Positions 43,063 through 52,138 are shown, counted from the stretch's first letter. The stretch: DNA of 64,000 bases from Flavihumibacter profundi (GCF_020076305.1 NZ_JAIQXE010000001.1:1240001-1304000); one strand, 5' to 3'. Numbers and translations are program-made. Notes: a model not told the origin generated them from the sequence alone.

Positions 43063-46000
43063 ATGACCCCATCGTCCAAAAAACCAGTCTCCTCCCTACA
43101 TATAGCAGCCATTGGTGCCTCTGCCGGCGGATTTGATGCATTGGAGAAACTGTTCTGTAATTTGCCTGCCGATATTTCAAATATTGCTTTTATAATAGTG
43201 CAGCATTTGAGCCCAAATAATAAAAGCATGCTGGTTCAATCACTCAGCAGCCATACTAAACTAAAGGTTGCGGAAATCAAAAATACCACAACGGTAAAAA
43301 ACCGAACTATATATATAAAATCGCCCGATTATGAGATTGCAATAAAAAAGGGAAAGTTGTATCTCTCGAAAGCTTTATCCAAAAAAGCGCACAGGCCTTC
43401 TATCGATGCATTATTTAATTCCCTGGCAATTGACCAGAAAGAAAATGCTATTGGAATAATACTATCAGGAACTGGCAAAGATGGAGCCAAGGGTATTAAA
43501 GCGATAAAAAAAGCCGGGGGTGCAGTACTTGTCCAGGAACCGGAGACTGCCAGGTACAATGGCATGGCGTTGGCGGCAATTGAAACGGGGTTGATTGATC
43601 AAATATTACCTCCGGAAAAGATAGGCCAGCAATTAATCAGAATAACATCAGGGGAGAAAAATAAAATAAAACCAATCCAAAACAATCAAGGAGAATTAAA
43701 AAGGATTAAGGAATTAGAGCAAAAATTAAAATCAGCCAATGAAAAAATAGAACAACAAACAGAGATGCTCAGGATAGCTGGCGCAAATGTTACGGCTATG
43801 CTTGGGAATAATATGCAGGCGATTATTTTAACAGACAAAAACTGTAAAATCATTGCATTTAATATTATTAGTACAGATATCTTGAAAAAAATCTGTGGAT
43901 CAACAATTTCCGTCGGCAATAATTTAATGGACCAGTTATTGAAGTGCAAAGCAGATAGTTTAGTAACTGCATTTAAAACCGCCATAAAAGGAACTGAAAC
44001 AACAGGGAACTACGAATTCCCTCTTAAAAATGGAAAATCAAAGACATACCTATTCAATTTCAGCCCGGCTCTGGACTTGAATAAGGAAACTGTAAGCGTC
44101 TCTTTCAGCCTGCTTGATGTAACTGAATTACAAAAAACAAAAACAGAATTAACCAAATCCGGTATTTTAATTGATGCTGTATTTCACACCGCAGATATTG
44201 GCTTTGCAGTACTGGATGAAAAAGCCCATTTTGTAAAAGTAAATGACGGACTCTGCAAATTATTAGGATACACGCCAAATGAATTAATTCAAAAACCATT
44301 TTTACAAATAATACCGGGTTCAGAAAAAAAGGAAGCATTAGCGCAACACAAACAATTCCTGACCGGAAGTGTCAACAATATTGAAAGAACCCTGCTAAGC
44401 AAAGTTGGCAATACGTTAAACTGTTTCCTAACAATTAATTTGTTTGTGGATAACGATGGAAATAAATTCATTATAAAGACGATCCGGGATATTTCTGAAA
44501 GCAAAAAATTTAAAGACTTATTACAGGCGGCAGAAAGTGCTGTTCATATGGGTGGCTATGAGTATGACCTCCCCGCAGACAGGATGATTTGGACAAAAGA
44601 AATGTATAACATTTTCGAAGTGCCGGAAAGCTTTGGACCAACAATAGAAAAAACAATAAAGCTGTTCCCAAAAGAATCCAGGGGTCAAATTTCCAGTTTA
44701 TATGCAGAAAGTTTCAGGACTGGAAAAAACTTCGACACCGAGCTTATTTTGGATCCCAGGGTAAAACCTGAGAAATGGGTTCGGGTAACCGGAACGGTAA
44801 AAAAATCAAAATCAAAAATCAGTAAACTAATTGGAACAGTACAGGATATAACAAGCAGAAAACGGGACGAATACCAATTAAAACAATTATCCTTAGTAGC
44901 AAGTAAAACAAATAATGCAGTAGTCATTACAGATGCTGCAGGAAAAACCGATTGGGTTAATGACAGTTTTACCAAAATAACAGGATATACTTTTGATGAA
45001 TTGATTGGAAAAACACCTGGGGAAATGCTGCAGGGGCCTGAAACAGACAAATCGGCAATTGAAAGAATCAGTAATGCCCTGAAGAAGAAATTACCCATTA
45101 CTGAGGTTATAAGAAATTATCGAAAAGATGGCACCCCAATCTGGCTGAATATGGATATAGCCCCGGTTATCCAGGACGGTAAGCTATTCGGATTCATTGG
45201 CATAGGCATTGATATAACAGAATTAATAGAAGCAAAAGAAGTCCAGAAGACAAAAGAAACCCTTGAGCGGCAACAAAGCCTTTTCAGTTCTATTGCAAAA
45301 AACTTTCCCGATGGCATCATTGGTGTTTTAGATAAAAATTTCAGGTACATTTTTGCAGGTGGCACGGAAATAAAAAAACTTGGATTAACCCCGGAACACC
45401 TTATAGGGGAGCATATTTTTGATTCACTTTCCAGGAAATTAAACAGGCATTCAGAGACTTTTTTCAGGAGAGCCCTTGAAGGCCAGAATGTGGTATTTGA
45501 GGAAACCCTTCAGGGTTCCGATTATTTAATTAATGCAGTACCGCTTTCCTATAAAGAAAGCAGTCCTGAACAGATATTGGTTGTTTTATATAATATAACA
45601 AAAAGGAAAAAAGCAGAGAGCGAACTTTGGCAGGCTTTAACCAGGCAAAAAGAGTTAAATGACCTGAAATCCAAATTTGTCGCCATTGCTTCACACGAAT
45701 TCCGGACCCCATTGAGCGGAATACTTTCCTCAGCTTACCTCATTTCAAAATACAGTGCATTAAACGAAGATGAAAAAATCCAAAAACATATAGAAAAAAT
45801 CACTTCTTCTGTACATTCCTTAACCGATATATTAAATGATTTTTTATCGATTGGTAAAATAGAGGACGGTAAAATGAAAAATCATCCTGAAGAATTTGAT
45901 ATTGTTGAGTTTTGTGAAAATCTCACAGATGAGATCAGGCTTTCAGCTAAACACGGACAAACTATTATATACCAACAAACCGGAGATACCAGGAAATTCC

Positions 46001-46350
46001 TTTTAGATAAGCAACATTTAAAACACGTATTAACCAACCTGCTTTCAAATGCCATAAAATACTCCGGGGAAGGAAAAAATATCTGGCTCAGCTCAAACTG
46101 TGCCGAGGGAAATTTGCAATTCGTGGTTAAGGACGAAGGCATTGGAATCCCCCAGGAAGACCAGTCCCACCTTTTCGAAACATTCTTCAGGGCAAACAAT
46201 GTTTCCAACCTGCAGGGAACAGGAATGGGGCTTCATATTGTAAAAAAATACCTCGAAATAATGGGCGGTTCAATACAATTCAGCAGTAAAACAGATCAAG
46301 GGAGCACTTTCACCATTCAATTTCCGGCTCGGGCAACCGCTGTCATTTAA
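43063..46350 (+). CDS. CheB methylesterase-PAS-histidine kinase fusion
   Basis: A 1095-residue sensor protein. Residues about 12-195 form a CheB-like methylesterase domain with the Ser (GASAGG), His (QHLSPN) and Asp (SGTGKDG) of its triad. A coiled coil follows (about 210-245), then about five PAS domains to about 850 (for example FHTADIGFAVLDEKAHFVKVN and TNNAVVITDAAGKTDWVN, each cited in part: TADIGFAVLDEKA, NNAVVITDAAG). Then a HisKA domain with the phosphorylated His (about 879, ASHEFRTPLSG) and a HATPase (NLLSNAIKYSG, DEGIGIP, GTGMGLHIVKKYL). The usual CheR domain is absent, and no receiver or output domain is fused. It is soluble, with no membrane helix. Ligands of the PAS domains are unknown; no cognate regulator is adjacent. 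Confidence 0.9.
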   Translation: MTPSSKKPVSSLHIAAIGASAGGFDALEKLFCNLPADISNIAFIIVQHLSPNNKSMLVQSLSSHTKLKVAEIKNTTTVKNRTIYIKSPDYEIAIKKGKLYLSKALSKKAHRPSIDALFNSLAIDQKENAIGIILSGTGKDGAKGIKAIKKAGGAVLVQEPETARYNGMALAAIETGLIDQILPPEKIGQQLIRITSGEKNKIKPIQNNQGELKRIKELEQKLKSANEKIEQQTEMLRIAGANVTAMLGNNMQAIILTDKNCKIIAFNIISTDILKKICGSTISVGNNLMDQLLKCKADSLVTAFKTAIKGTETTGNYEFPLKNGKSKTYLFNFSPALDLNKETVSVSFSLLDVTELQKTKTELTKSGILIDAVFHTADIGFAVLDEKAHFVKVNDGLCKLLGYTPNELIQKPFLQIIPGSEKKEALAQHKQFLTGSVNNIERTLLSKVGNTLNCFLTINLFVDNDGNKFIIKTIRDISESKKFKDLLQAAESAVHMGGYEYDLPADRMIWTKEMYNIFEVPESFGPTIEKTIKLFPKESRGQISSLYAESFRTGKNFDTELILDPRVKPEKWVRVTGTVKKSKSKISKLIGTVQDITSRKRDEYQLKQLSLVASKTNNAVVITDAAGKTDWVNDSFTKITGYTFDELIGKTPGEMLQGPETDKSAIERISNALKKKLPITEVIRNYRKDGTPIWLNMDIAPVIQDGKLFGFIGIGIDITELIEAKEVQKTKETLERQQSLFSSIAKNFPDGIIGVLDKNFRYIFAGGTEIKKLGLTPEHLIGEHIFDSLSRKLNRHSETFFRRALEGQNVVFEETLQGSDYLINAVPLSYKESSPEQILVVLYNITKRKKAESELWQALTRQKELNDLKSKFVAIASHEFRTPLSGILSSAYLISKYSALNEDEKIQKHIEKITSSVHSLTDILNDFLSIGKIEDGKMKNHPEEFDIVEFCENLTDEIRLSAKHGQTIIYQQTGDTRKFLLDKQHLKHVLTNLLSNAIKYSGEGKNIWLSSNCAEGNLQFVVKDEGIGIPQEDQSHLFETFFRANNVSNLQGTGMGLHIVKKYLEIMGGSIQFSSKTDQGSTFTIQFPARATAVI

Positions 46351-46354
46351 TCTT

Positions 46355-47836
46355 TTACAGACCAAATCCATAGTAAAAAGAACCTTGAACTCCGGGATAA
46401 ATACCTTCTAACAATACACCACCTTTCTTGTTTTTCAGTTCCTGAAGAAACTCGCTCGTATTATTGACCGGCTTACTATTAATTTTTGTGATCACAAACC
46501 CTTCCTGCATATTGGTTTGCCTGGAAATAGATCCTTTTGAGATTTTTGAAACCAAAACCCCACCACTTATTTTCAAACTCTTTAATTCTTCAGGGGATAG
46601 ATTTTCAATTTCTATACCCAGGGTTTTTAAAATCTCCGCACCATATTCCTGTTGAACCTGGGTTTCCTGCGCCGGCTTTAAAGTGACTGTAATTGCCTTT
46701 TGCACCCCACCCCTTATGATAGTAAGTACCAGCTTTTCACCAGGTTTTTGCCTTGCAATATATTCCCTGAATTGCGGTACAGTTTCAATATTATAGGCAT
46801 TCACTTTAATGATAACATCTTTTGGCAGTATTCCGGCTTCCATTGCTGCACTACCCTTCTGAATGCTATCCACTAATACACCGGCAGAAGCAGTTATACC
46901 AAGCTCTTTTGCTTTATCCCCATTCATATCACTAATAATAACACCAAGGTAACCACGGGATACTTTTCCATAGCGCAGGATATCATCAATTACTTTCTTG
47001 ACCATTTCAACGGGAATGGCAAAGGAATACCCTGCATAAGCACCTGTCGGAGTTGCAATGGCAGAATTAATCCCGATCAGCTTACCTTCTATATCAACGA
47101 GGGCGCCCCCACTATTTCCCTGGTTAACTGCAGCATCCGTCTGGATATATGATTCAACAGCATATCTTTCAGTAAGCAGGTTAATATTCCTAGCTTTTGC
47201 GCTAACTATACCCGCTGTAACAGTGGATGCCAGGTTAAAAGGGTTCCCTACCGCCAGTACCATATCGCCCACCTCAACTGAATCTGAATTACCAAATTGG
47301 ATAAACGCCAGCCTTTCTGCATCAATTTTGACCAGTGCCAGATCAGTTGCAGGGTCTTTACCCACAAGTTTTGCAATGTAGCTTCGGCCATCATGTAAAA
47401 CAACTTCTATTTTTTGGGCTTCATTGACGACATGGTTGTTTGTAACAATATAACCGTCATCACTGACAATAACACCAGATGCGCTGCCATACATTACTTT
47501 AGGGGCATTCCCTTCCGGGAGCGATATCCTGCCAAAAAAATCATCATTAAAGAAATCATCAAAATAATCGGGGAGTCCATTCCTTTCAACAGCAGGATAA
47601 ACAGACTTAATATGCACAACCCCAGGTGTAGCTTTCCTTGCGGCATACCGAAAATTAAAACCGGGTTTCTCAGCAGCAACCCCTTCATTTTGGGTTGTAC
47701 CCAATGCTATTTTTTGCTTTTCCTCAAAAGTGGTTTTCTTTTCCACCACAACAGGTACCGGGCTCCTCTTCTCCTGTCCGCGGCACCCCGGAAAAAGCAG
47801 TATGGAAAGCCCAATAAGTACAATATATTGTTTCAT
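46355..47836 (-). CDS. DegP/HtrA-type serine protease, lipoprotein
   Basis: A 493-residue periplasmic protease. The signal peptide ends in a lipobox (LLFPGC, Cys18), which is unusual because most HtrA proteins are soluble or anchored by a helix. The trypsin-like domain has His135 (VTNNHVV), Asp165 (ATDLALVK) and Ser242 (QGNSGG), all intact. PDZ1 (about 270-375) begins GYLGVIISDMNG; PDZ2 (about 390-490) is degenerate but present. It degrades or refolds damaged envelope proteins. It lies convergent with the CheB-kinase gene and faces hsp20 upstream; a shared stress control is possible but not shown. Confidence 0.93.
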   Translation of the reverse strand: MKQYIVLIGLSILLFPGCRGQEKRSPVPVVVEKKTTFEEKQKIALGTTQNEGVAAEKPGFNFRYAARKATPGVVHIKSVYPAVERNGLPDYFDDFFNDDFFGRISLPEGNAPKVMYGSASGVIVSDDGYIVTNNHVVNEAQKIEVVLHDGRSYIAKLVGKDPATDLALVKIDAERLAFIQFGNSDSVEVGDMVLAVGNPFNLASTVTAGIVSAKARNINLLTERYAVESYIQTDAAVNQGNSGGALVDIEGKLIGINSAIATPTGAYAGYSFAIPVEMVKKVIDDILRYGKVSRGYLGVIISDMNGDKAKELGITASAGVLVDSIQKGSAAMEAGILPKDVIIKVNAYNIETVPQFREYIARQKPGEKLVLTIIRGGVQKAITVTLKPAQETQVQQEYGAEILKTLGIEIENLSPEELKSLKISGGVLVSKISKGSISRQTNMQEGFVITKINSKPVNNTSEFLQELKNKKGGVLLEGIYPGVQGSFYYGFGL

Positions 47837-48062
47837 ATCACCCTACCTCCAGTTGACAGCTTGATTAACAATTAAATAGCATCTGCAATAATCAACGATC
47901 TGTTATCAAAGCTAGTTCCTGAAATGTATCACAGACAATGAAACAGGTCATGGTTTTTTATGATACTCATCATTTTCAATTGGATTTAATTGCCCGGAAA
48001 AACACTGACCATAATCAACCAAAAAACAAATAAGAATCATTAAATAAGGATTTCATTGTATA

Positions 48063-48070
48063 TAGATTTG
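48063..48070 (+). promoter_or_regulatory. TAnnTTTG box before hsp20
   Basis: TAGATTTG, ending 20 bases before the ATG at 48091. Confidence 0.5.
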
Positions 48071-48090
48071 TATTATAAAAGGGTAAGCTT

Positions 48091-48537
48091 ATGAAAAACA
48101 CAATTCTATATGAATCAGCATGTTCCATTTACCCGGGGGAATACACACCTTTATTAAATGAGGAAGAAGTATTAACCGAACTGAACCAATTACAAAGCAA
48201 CAATGTCATTTTACCCCCTGTAAATATTTCAGATGAATCAGATATTTTTAAAATAGAGTTAGCTATACCCGGCGTAAAAAGGGAAGACTTCCTCGTATAC
48301 GCCAATGAAAACGTGCTGTCAGTAAGTGCAATCCATAAAGTTGCTGAGTCTGCAACACTGAATGAAATGAAAATGCATGAATTTGATAACCAATATTTTG
48401 ACCGGCATGTTATTTTACCATCAAATGTTGATCCTGAATTTTCCATAGCGGAATACATTTCCGGCATACTTTATATATTTATTTCTAAATCAAATGCGCT
48501 GGTAAATACTCTCCGGACCAGGATACCGGTGTATTAA
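48091..48537 (+). CDS. Hsp20/alpha-crystallin family small heat-shock protein
   Basis: A 148-residue chaperone-like protein. The alpha-crystallin domain spans about residues 50-148: NISDESDIFKIELAIPGVKREDFLVYANENVLSV (cited in parts: FKIELAIPGVKREDF, ANENVLSV) and FDRHVILPSNVD are the typical strands. The C-terminus ends in RTRIPVY, where the sHSP I-x-I anchor appears as I-P-V. It binds unfolding proteins without ATP. A terminator follows at 48627-48661. Confidence 0.85.
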   Translation: MKNTILYESACSIYPGEYTPLLNEEEVLTELNQLQSNNVILPPVNISDESDIFKIELAIPGVKREDFLVYANENVLSVSAIHKVAESATLNEMKMHEFDNQYFDRHVILPSNVDPEFSIAEYISGILYIFISKSNALVNTLRTRIPVY

Positions 48538-48626
48538 ACTTTAACAACCCTGACTACCATCACTTAATTGAATATTGTACTTAGTATAATTTTACTTTGG
48601 TTTTTCATAGGATATTGGATAATTAT

Positions 48627-48661
48627 TAGGGCCGGATTTCTATCTGGCCCTATTTTTTTTA
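48627..48661 (+). terminator. Intrinsic terminator after hsp20
   Basis: A 10-base stem (48627-48636 with 48643-48652, one G-U pair, 6-base loop) followed by about eight Ts. The rest of the 48538-48833 gap holds no other structure I can support. Confidence 0.8.
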
Positions 48662-48833
48662 TAATGGAAGCATGGCTGACTACAATCAGAAAAAACTGTG
48701 AGTCCCATCATTTATTAAAATAAATAGCCGAATTATCTTGGAGCTGAATTGAAAGGGAAATGAATTTTCCCTGACTGGTAAATAATCCGCTACGAAATGT
48801 ATTCGTTTAATTGTTTTTTTTAAATGTACCCAT

Positions 48834-49268
48834 ATGAAACTCGATTTTGAGAAATATGCAGCAGAAGGAAATGAACTCATCAACCTGATTGCTGAGGAAA
48901 TGCAGGTCCCAAAAGATAAAGCAGGGCGTTTAATACAATTGGTATTGCATGCCTTACGAAACAGGATAAGTATCGGGGAATCCATTCAACTTGTTTCTCA
49001 CCTGCCTATGCCTTTGAAAGGGGTTTATGTTGATGGCTGGAAAATCCGTGATAATTATAAACGTATCAAACACCTAAGGGATTTTATTGATGAAATGAAT
49101 AAAGAAAGCAGTAAAATGCAGGCTTTTGATCTTATCAATGAAGAAGAAACCGTTGAAGCCTTAAAAGCTGTATTCCGAACCATTAACAACTTCAATAATG
49201 AAACGAAGGCGAATGAAGTAAACAATATTCTTCCCGAAGAATTACAACAATTTATTTTAGAGAATTAG
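48834..49268 (+). CDS. DUF2267 protein
   Basis: A 144-residue all-helical protein. LIQLVLHALRNRISIGES, then QLVSHLPMPLKGVYVDGW is the DUF2267 signature (here with LPMPLKGVY). The family is found in bacterial stress loci, with no known biochemistry. The gene is followed 15 bases later by a coiled-coil protein gene, so the two are likely co-transcribed. No motif suggests catalysis. Confidence 0.8.
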   Translation: MKLDFEKYAAEGNELINLIAEEMQVPKDKAGRLIQLVLHALRNRISIGESIQLVSHLPMPLKGVYVDGWKIRDNYKRIKHLRDFIDEMNKESSKMQAFDLINEEETVEALKAVFRTINNFNNETKANEVNNILPEELQQFILEN

Positions 49269-49282
49269 GAAAAATAAAATTT

Positions 49283-49684
49283 ATGTCCAGCCCATTATAC
49301 ATGGAAGAGCCGCTGCACAGTCATTTCCAGTCAGAAAATGGAAGCTTAAGACGAATATTGGATTTTATTACCGAGGAAAACTTAAACCTTAAACACAGGC
49401 TTGCCGATGTTATAAAAAACCTGGCAAAAAACGACCTGGGCATACTTGAAGAGATAGAATATTTCAATAACCAGTTTGCTGAAGAAGACGAATCCATTAA
49501 GTCAATGGCAAGAAAAATATCTGACCATGAAAAATTACTGATCCGCGAAATTTATGGTCACGGTATTGGAATTTCAGAAATTAAAAGAAAGCAGGATATA
49601 CTGCGGGATGAAATGGAAAAAACAGAAATCCATTTCAATAAATTAAAATATGCTTTCAATTTTTATGTAACAGGAATTATGTGA
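49283..49684 (+). CDS. Coiled-coil protein of unknown function
   Basis: A 133-residue protein, helical and charged, with heptad-like runs (about 20-60 and 85-120). No signal peptide or membrane helix. I recognise no family. It follows the DUF2267 gene by 15 bases, which suggests a shared role. The next gene is convergent, with a weak hairpin between. Confidence 0.65.
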   Translation: MSSPLYMEEPLHSHFQSENGSLRRILDFITEENLNLKHRLADVIKNLAKNDLGILEEIEYFNNQFAEEDESIKSMARKISDHEKLLIREIYGHGIGISEIKRKQDILRDEMEKTEIHFNKLKYAFNFYVTGIM

Positions 49685-49695
49685 AAGAAAATAGT

Positions 49696-49713
49696 GCCGA
49701 ATTAATTTTCGGC
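49696..49713. terminator. Weak hairpin between convergent genes
   Basis: GCCGAA (49696-49701) pairs with TTCGGC (49708-49713), with AT-rich flanks. A weak bidirectional terminator at best. Confidence 0.35.
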
Positions 49714-49717
49714 CATT

Positions 49718-50776
49718 TTAATTCAGGAAACTGTTGAGTTTTTTCTCATTCAAAATGGTTATTGCACCATCCTTAATTTCAATCAGCTTTTCATTCTTAA
49801 AATCACTTAAAGTCCGGATTAGCGATTCAGTAGCAGTTCCTGCGATCGTAGCCAGGTTTTCCCGGCTGATATCTATAGAATAAGTCCCATTGTGGGCATT
49901 ATTATACTTATTGTAAATAGCCATAAGTGCATCGGCCACTTTTTTCCGGAGAGAATTGTACGCAAGTTTCAGCAGGTGCTCCTCTTTCTCTGAAACATTC
50001 CTGGCAAGGAGTTGAATGAATTTCCTGCTTACCTCGCGATTTGAATTGATTAATTCTTCAAATTCCTCCTTGGGTATTACTGTTAACTCAGCGTCTTCCA
50101 TAGCCTCTGCTGTTTCTTTGTAATTGGTATTTTCCAGCAGGGCGATGTATCCAAGGAAATCACCTTCATTGTATAAATCAACAACCAGTTCCTTGCCATC
50201 ATCATTTGTTTTATACAATTTCACTTTCCCTTTTTTCAAATAAAACAGGCAGGTTGGCCGGTTCCCTCTTGAAAAAATAATTTGTTTCTTTTTATACTTG
50301 TTAGTGTTTCGATCGTTAATGAGTTCCTGTAGCTTATCAGTTTCACCGGCAGCATCAATTAATTGTTGCAAACCATTCATTTCCCCTTTTAATTCCTTTT
50401 TCAGGAGGTCAACTTTATTCAACCTGCTTTCAACAGCAGTTAATAATTCAGTACCGCTGAATGGTTTGGTGATATAATCATCGGCACCGAGCTCCATGCC
50501 TTTCCGGAAATCCGTTCTTTCAGATTTAGCAGTTAAAAAAATGAACGGGGTATTTTGTGTAGATGGGTTCTTATGTAACATATGCAGCACACCAAAGCCA
50601 TCCAGCACGGGCATCATAATATCGCAGATAATAAGATCAGGTTTTTCTTTTAAAGCTATTTCAACGCCTAGCTTGCCATCTTCTGCTGTAAGCACTTTAT
50701 AATTGGCCAACTCCAGGATTTCAGCGGTATTAGACCGGATATTTTCATTATCCTCAATTAATAGAATTTTTTTCAT
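49718..50776 (-). CDS. Receiver-Crp fusion regulator (REC, cNMP-binding, HTH)
   Basis: A 352-residue protein with three parts: a receiver domain (1-118, phosphorylated Asp in LIICDIMMPVLDG, Thr in FIFLTAK, Lys in DYITKPFSG), a linker helix, a cyclic-nucleotide-binding-like domain (about 165-270, IFSRGNRPTCLFYLKKGKVKL, cited in part as FSRGNRPTCLFYLKKG, and LYNEGDFLGYIALLE), and a Crp-type helix-turn-helix (about 305-345, ISRENLATIAGTATESLIRTL). It thus responds to a kinase and perhaps a ligand and binds DNA. It is the only response regulator in the window; the CheB-PAS kinase at 43063 is a possible partner. A bulged palindrome lies 19-37 bases upstream of the start. Confidence 0.9.
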   Translation of the reverse strand: MKKILLIEDNENIRSNTAEILELANYKVLTAEDGKLGVEIALKEKPDLIICDIMMPVLDGFGVLHMLHKNPSTQNTPFIFLTAKSERTDFRKGMELGADDYITKPFSGTELLTAVESRLNKVDLLKKELKGEMNGLQQLIDAAGETDKLQELINDRNTNKYKKKQIIFSRGNRPTCLFYLKKGKVKLYKTNDDGKELVVDLYNEGDFLGYIALLENTNYKETAEAMEDAELTVIPKEEFEELINSNREVSRKFIQLLARNVSEKEEHLLKLAYNSLRKKVADALMAIYNKYNNAHNGTYSIDISRENLATIAGTATESLIRTLSDFKNEKLIEIKDGAITILNEKKLNSFLN

Positions 50777-50794
50777 GACAGGCTTTTAGGTAAA

Positions 50795-50813
50795 TCTGGT
50801 ATCGATACCCAGA
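50795..50813. promoter_or_regulatory. Palindrome upstream of the REC-Crp gene, possible operator
   Basis: TCTGGTATC (50795-50803) is mirrored by GATACC(C)AGA (50804-50813) with one bulged base. It lies 19-37 bases before the start at 50776, where a Crp-type autoregulatory site would fit. Confidence 0.4.
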
Positions 50814-50904
50814 CTATCATCTGGTAATTACTAAAATACTGAATTTATACCTGAAAATCACAGAAAATCACCACTGCCGCAATGTTTTTAAATAAGGGAT
50901 GCAC

Positions 50905-50940
50905 AAAAAAAACGGCACTTGTAAGGTGCCGCTTTTTTTT
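50905..50940. terminator. Bidirectional terminator after carA
   Basis: CGGCACTT (50913-50920) pairs with AGGTGCCG (50924-50931), one G-U pair, with an A run before and a T run after. It ends carA on the minus strand. Confidence 0.85.
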
Positions 50941-52048
50941 AATTTTTTGCAGATTTAATCATTCCGATAAATTCATCGAAGAGATACCTGCTATCGTGCG
51001 GTCCGGGTGTACTTTCCGGGTGGTATTGCACTGAAAATGCTGGTTTACCCTTTACCCTTATGCCCTCAATGGAGTGGTCGTTCAGGTTCACATGGGTTAT
51101 TTCAATATGGTCGGCTTTCCTGACTGCTTCGGGGTCAACACCAAAGCCATGGTTCTGCGTTGTTATCTCACATTTCCCCGTTATCAGGTTCTTAACAGGG
51201 TGGTTAAGTCCACGGTGGCCATGGTGCATTTTAAAAGTTGGGATACCATTTGCCAGGGCAAGCAACTGATGGCCAAGGCAGATACCAAAAGTGGGTTTAT
51301 TTTCCGCAATAACATCTTTTACTGTCTGTATAGCGTAAGGCATAGCAGACGGGTCGCCGGGACCATTGGAGATGAAATAGCCATCGGGGTTAAAGGCTTT
51401 CAGGTCGGCCAGGGTTGCTGCAGCCGGGTAAACCCTTACATAGGCGCCCCGATCAACCATACAATGCAGTATATGCTGTTTAACGCCATAATCAAGTACG
51501 GCTATACGTATAGCACTACCGGGATCTCCCATTTCATATGGCGCATCTGTAGTTACTTTACTGGCAAGTTCCAGTCCGCCCATGGAAGGCACATCTTTAA
51601 GCAGTGCTTTCAATTCATCTACATTTTGAATAGCAGAAGATATGATACAATTCATAGCACCCTTTGTGCGCACTTTAGCAGTAAGGGCACGGGTATCAAC
51701 TCCTTCGATGGCAACAATATGGTTGGCTTTAAGGTAATTGTCGAGTGACCCCTGCGCCAGGCGCCTGCTGAACTGTTCTTCAAGGTTCCGGGCGATGATG
51801 CCCCGCACCTTTACAGAGGAGGATTCAATATCCTCATCCTTCACACCATAATTGCCAATATGTACACTATTCATGATAATAACCTGCCCGAAATAACTTG
51901 GGTCGGTAAATACTTCCTGGTAGCCCGTCATACCGGTATTAAAGCAAAGTTCACCGGTAGTTGTACCAATGCTTCCAAAGGCTTTACCATAGTGAACTGA
52001 ACCATCTTCGAGTACGAGGATTGCTTTTTGTTGTGGAGCGTTCGACAT
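50939..52048 (-). CDS. carA: Carbamoyl-phosphate synthase small (glutaminase) subunit
   Basis: A 369-residue protein that takes ammonia from glutamine for carbamoyl phosphate, used in arginine and pyrimidine synthesis. The N-terminal domain (about 8-150) is the CPSase small-chain domain, and the C-terminal class I glutamine amidotransferase domain has the catalytic Cys in FGICLGHQLLAL, the His in FSVQYHPEST, and the Glu just after it. The ATG at 52048 is used; the frame extends 19 codons upstream without homology. carB is not adjacent. The gene follows rplQ, a conserved neighbourhood in Bacteroidota, but with a terminator between. Confidence 0.96.
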   Translation of the reverse strand: MSNAPQQKAILVLEDGSVHYGKAFGSIGTTTGELCFNTGMTGYQEVFTDPSYFGQVIIMNSVHIGNYGVKDEDIESSSVKVRGIIARNLEEQFSRRLAQGSLDNYLKANHIVAIEGVDTRALTAKVRTKGAMNCIISSAIQNVDELKALLKDVPSMGGLELASKVTTDAPYEMGDPGSAIRIAVLDYGVKQHILHCMVDRGAYVRVYPAAATLADLKAFNPDGYFISNGPGDPSAMPYAIQTVKDVIAENKPTFGICLGHQLLALANGIPTFKMHHGHRGLNHPVKNLITGKCEITTQNHGFGVDPEAVRKADHIEITHVNLNDHSIEGIRVKGKPAFSVQYHPESTPGPHDSRYLFDEFIGMIKSAKN

Positions 52049-52079
52049 TTTAATAAATGGAAATTTTGCAAATATCACG

Positions 52080-52111
52080 AAAAAAAAGGCAGAATGGAAA
52101 ACCATTCTGCC
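52080..52111 (-). terminator. Terminator after rplQ
   Basis: A perfect 10-base inverted repeat (GGCAGAATGG at 52088-52097 with its complement at 52102-52111) followed on the minus strand by eight Ts. It ends the ribosomal operon. Confidence 0.85.
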
Positions 52112-52138
52112 CTTATTGAAAAATCAATCATTCATCCT

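Noticed and set aside
51074-51748. 224-residue plus-strand frame over carA
   Set aside because: Antisense to carA; no family features and no start signals.
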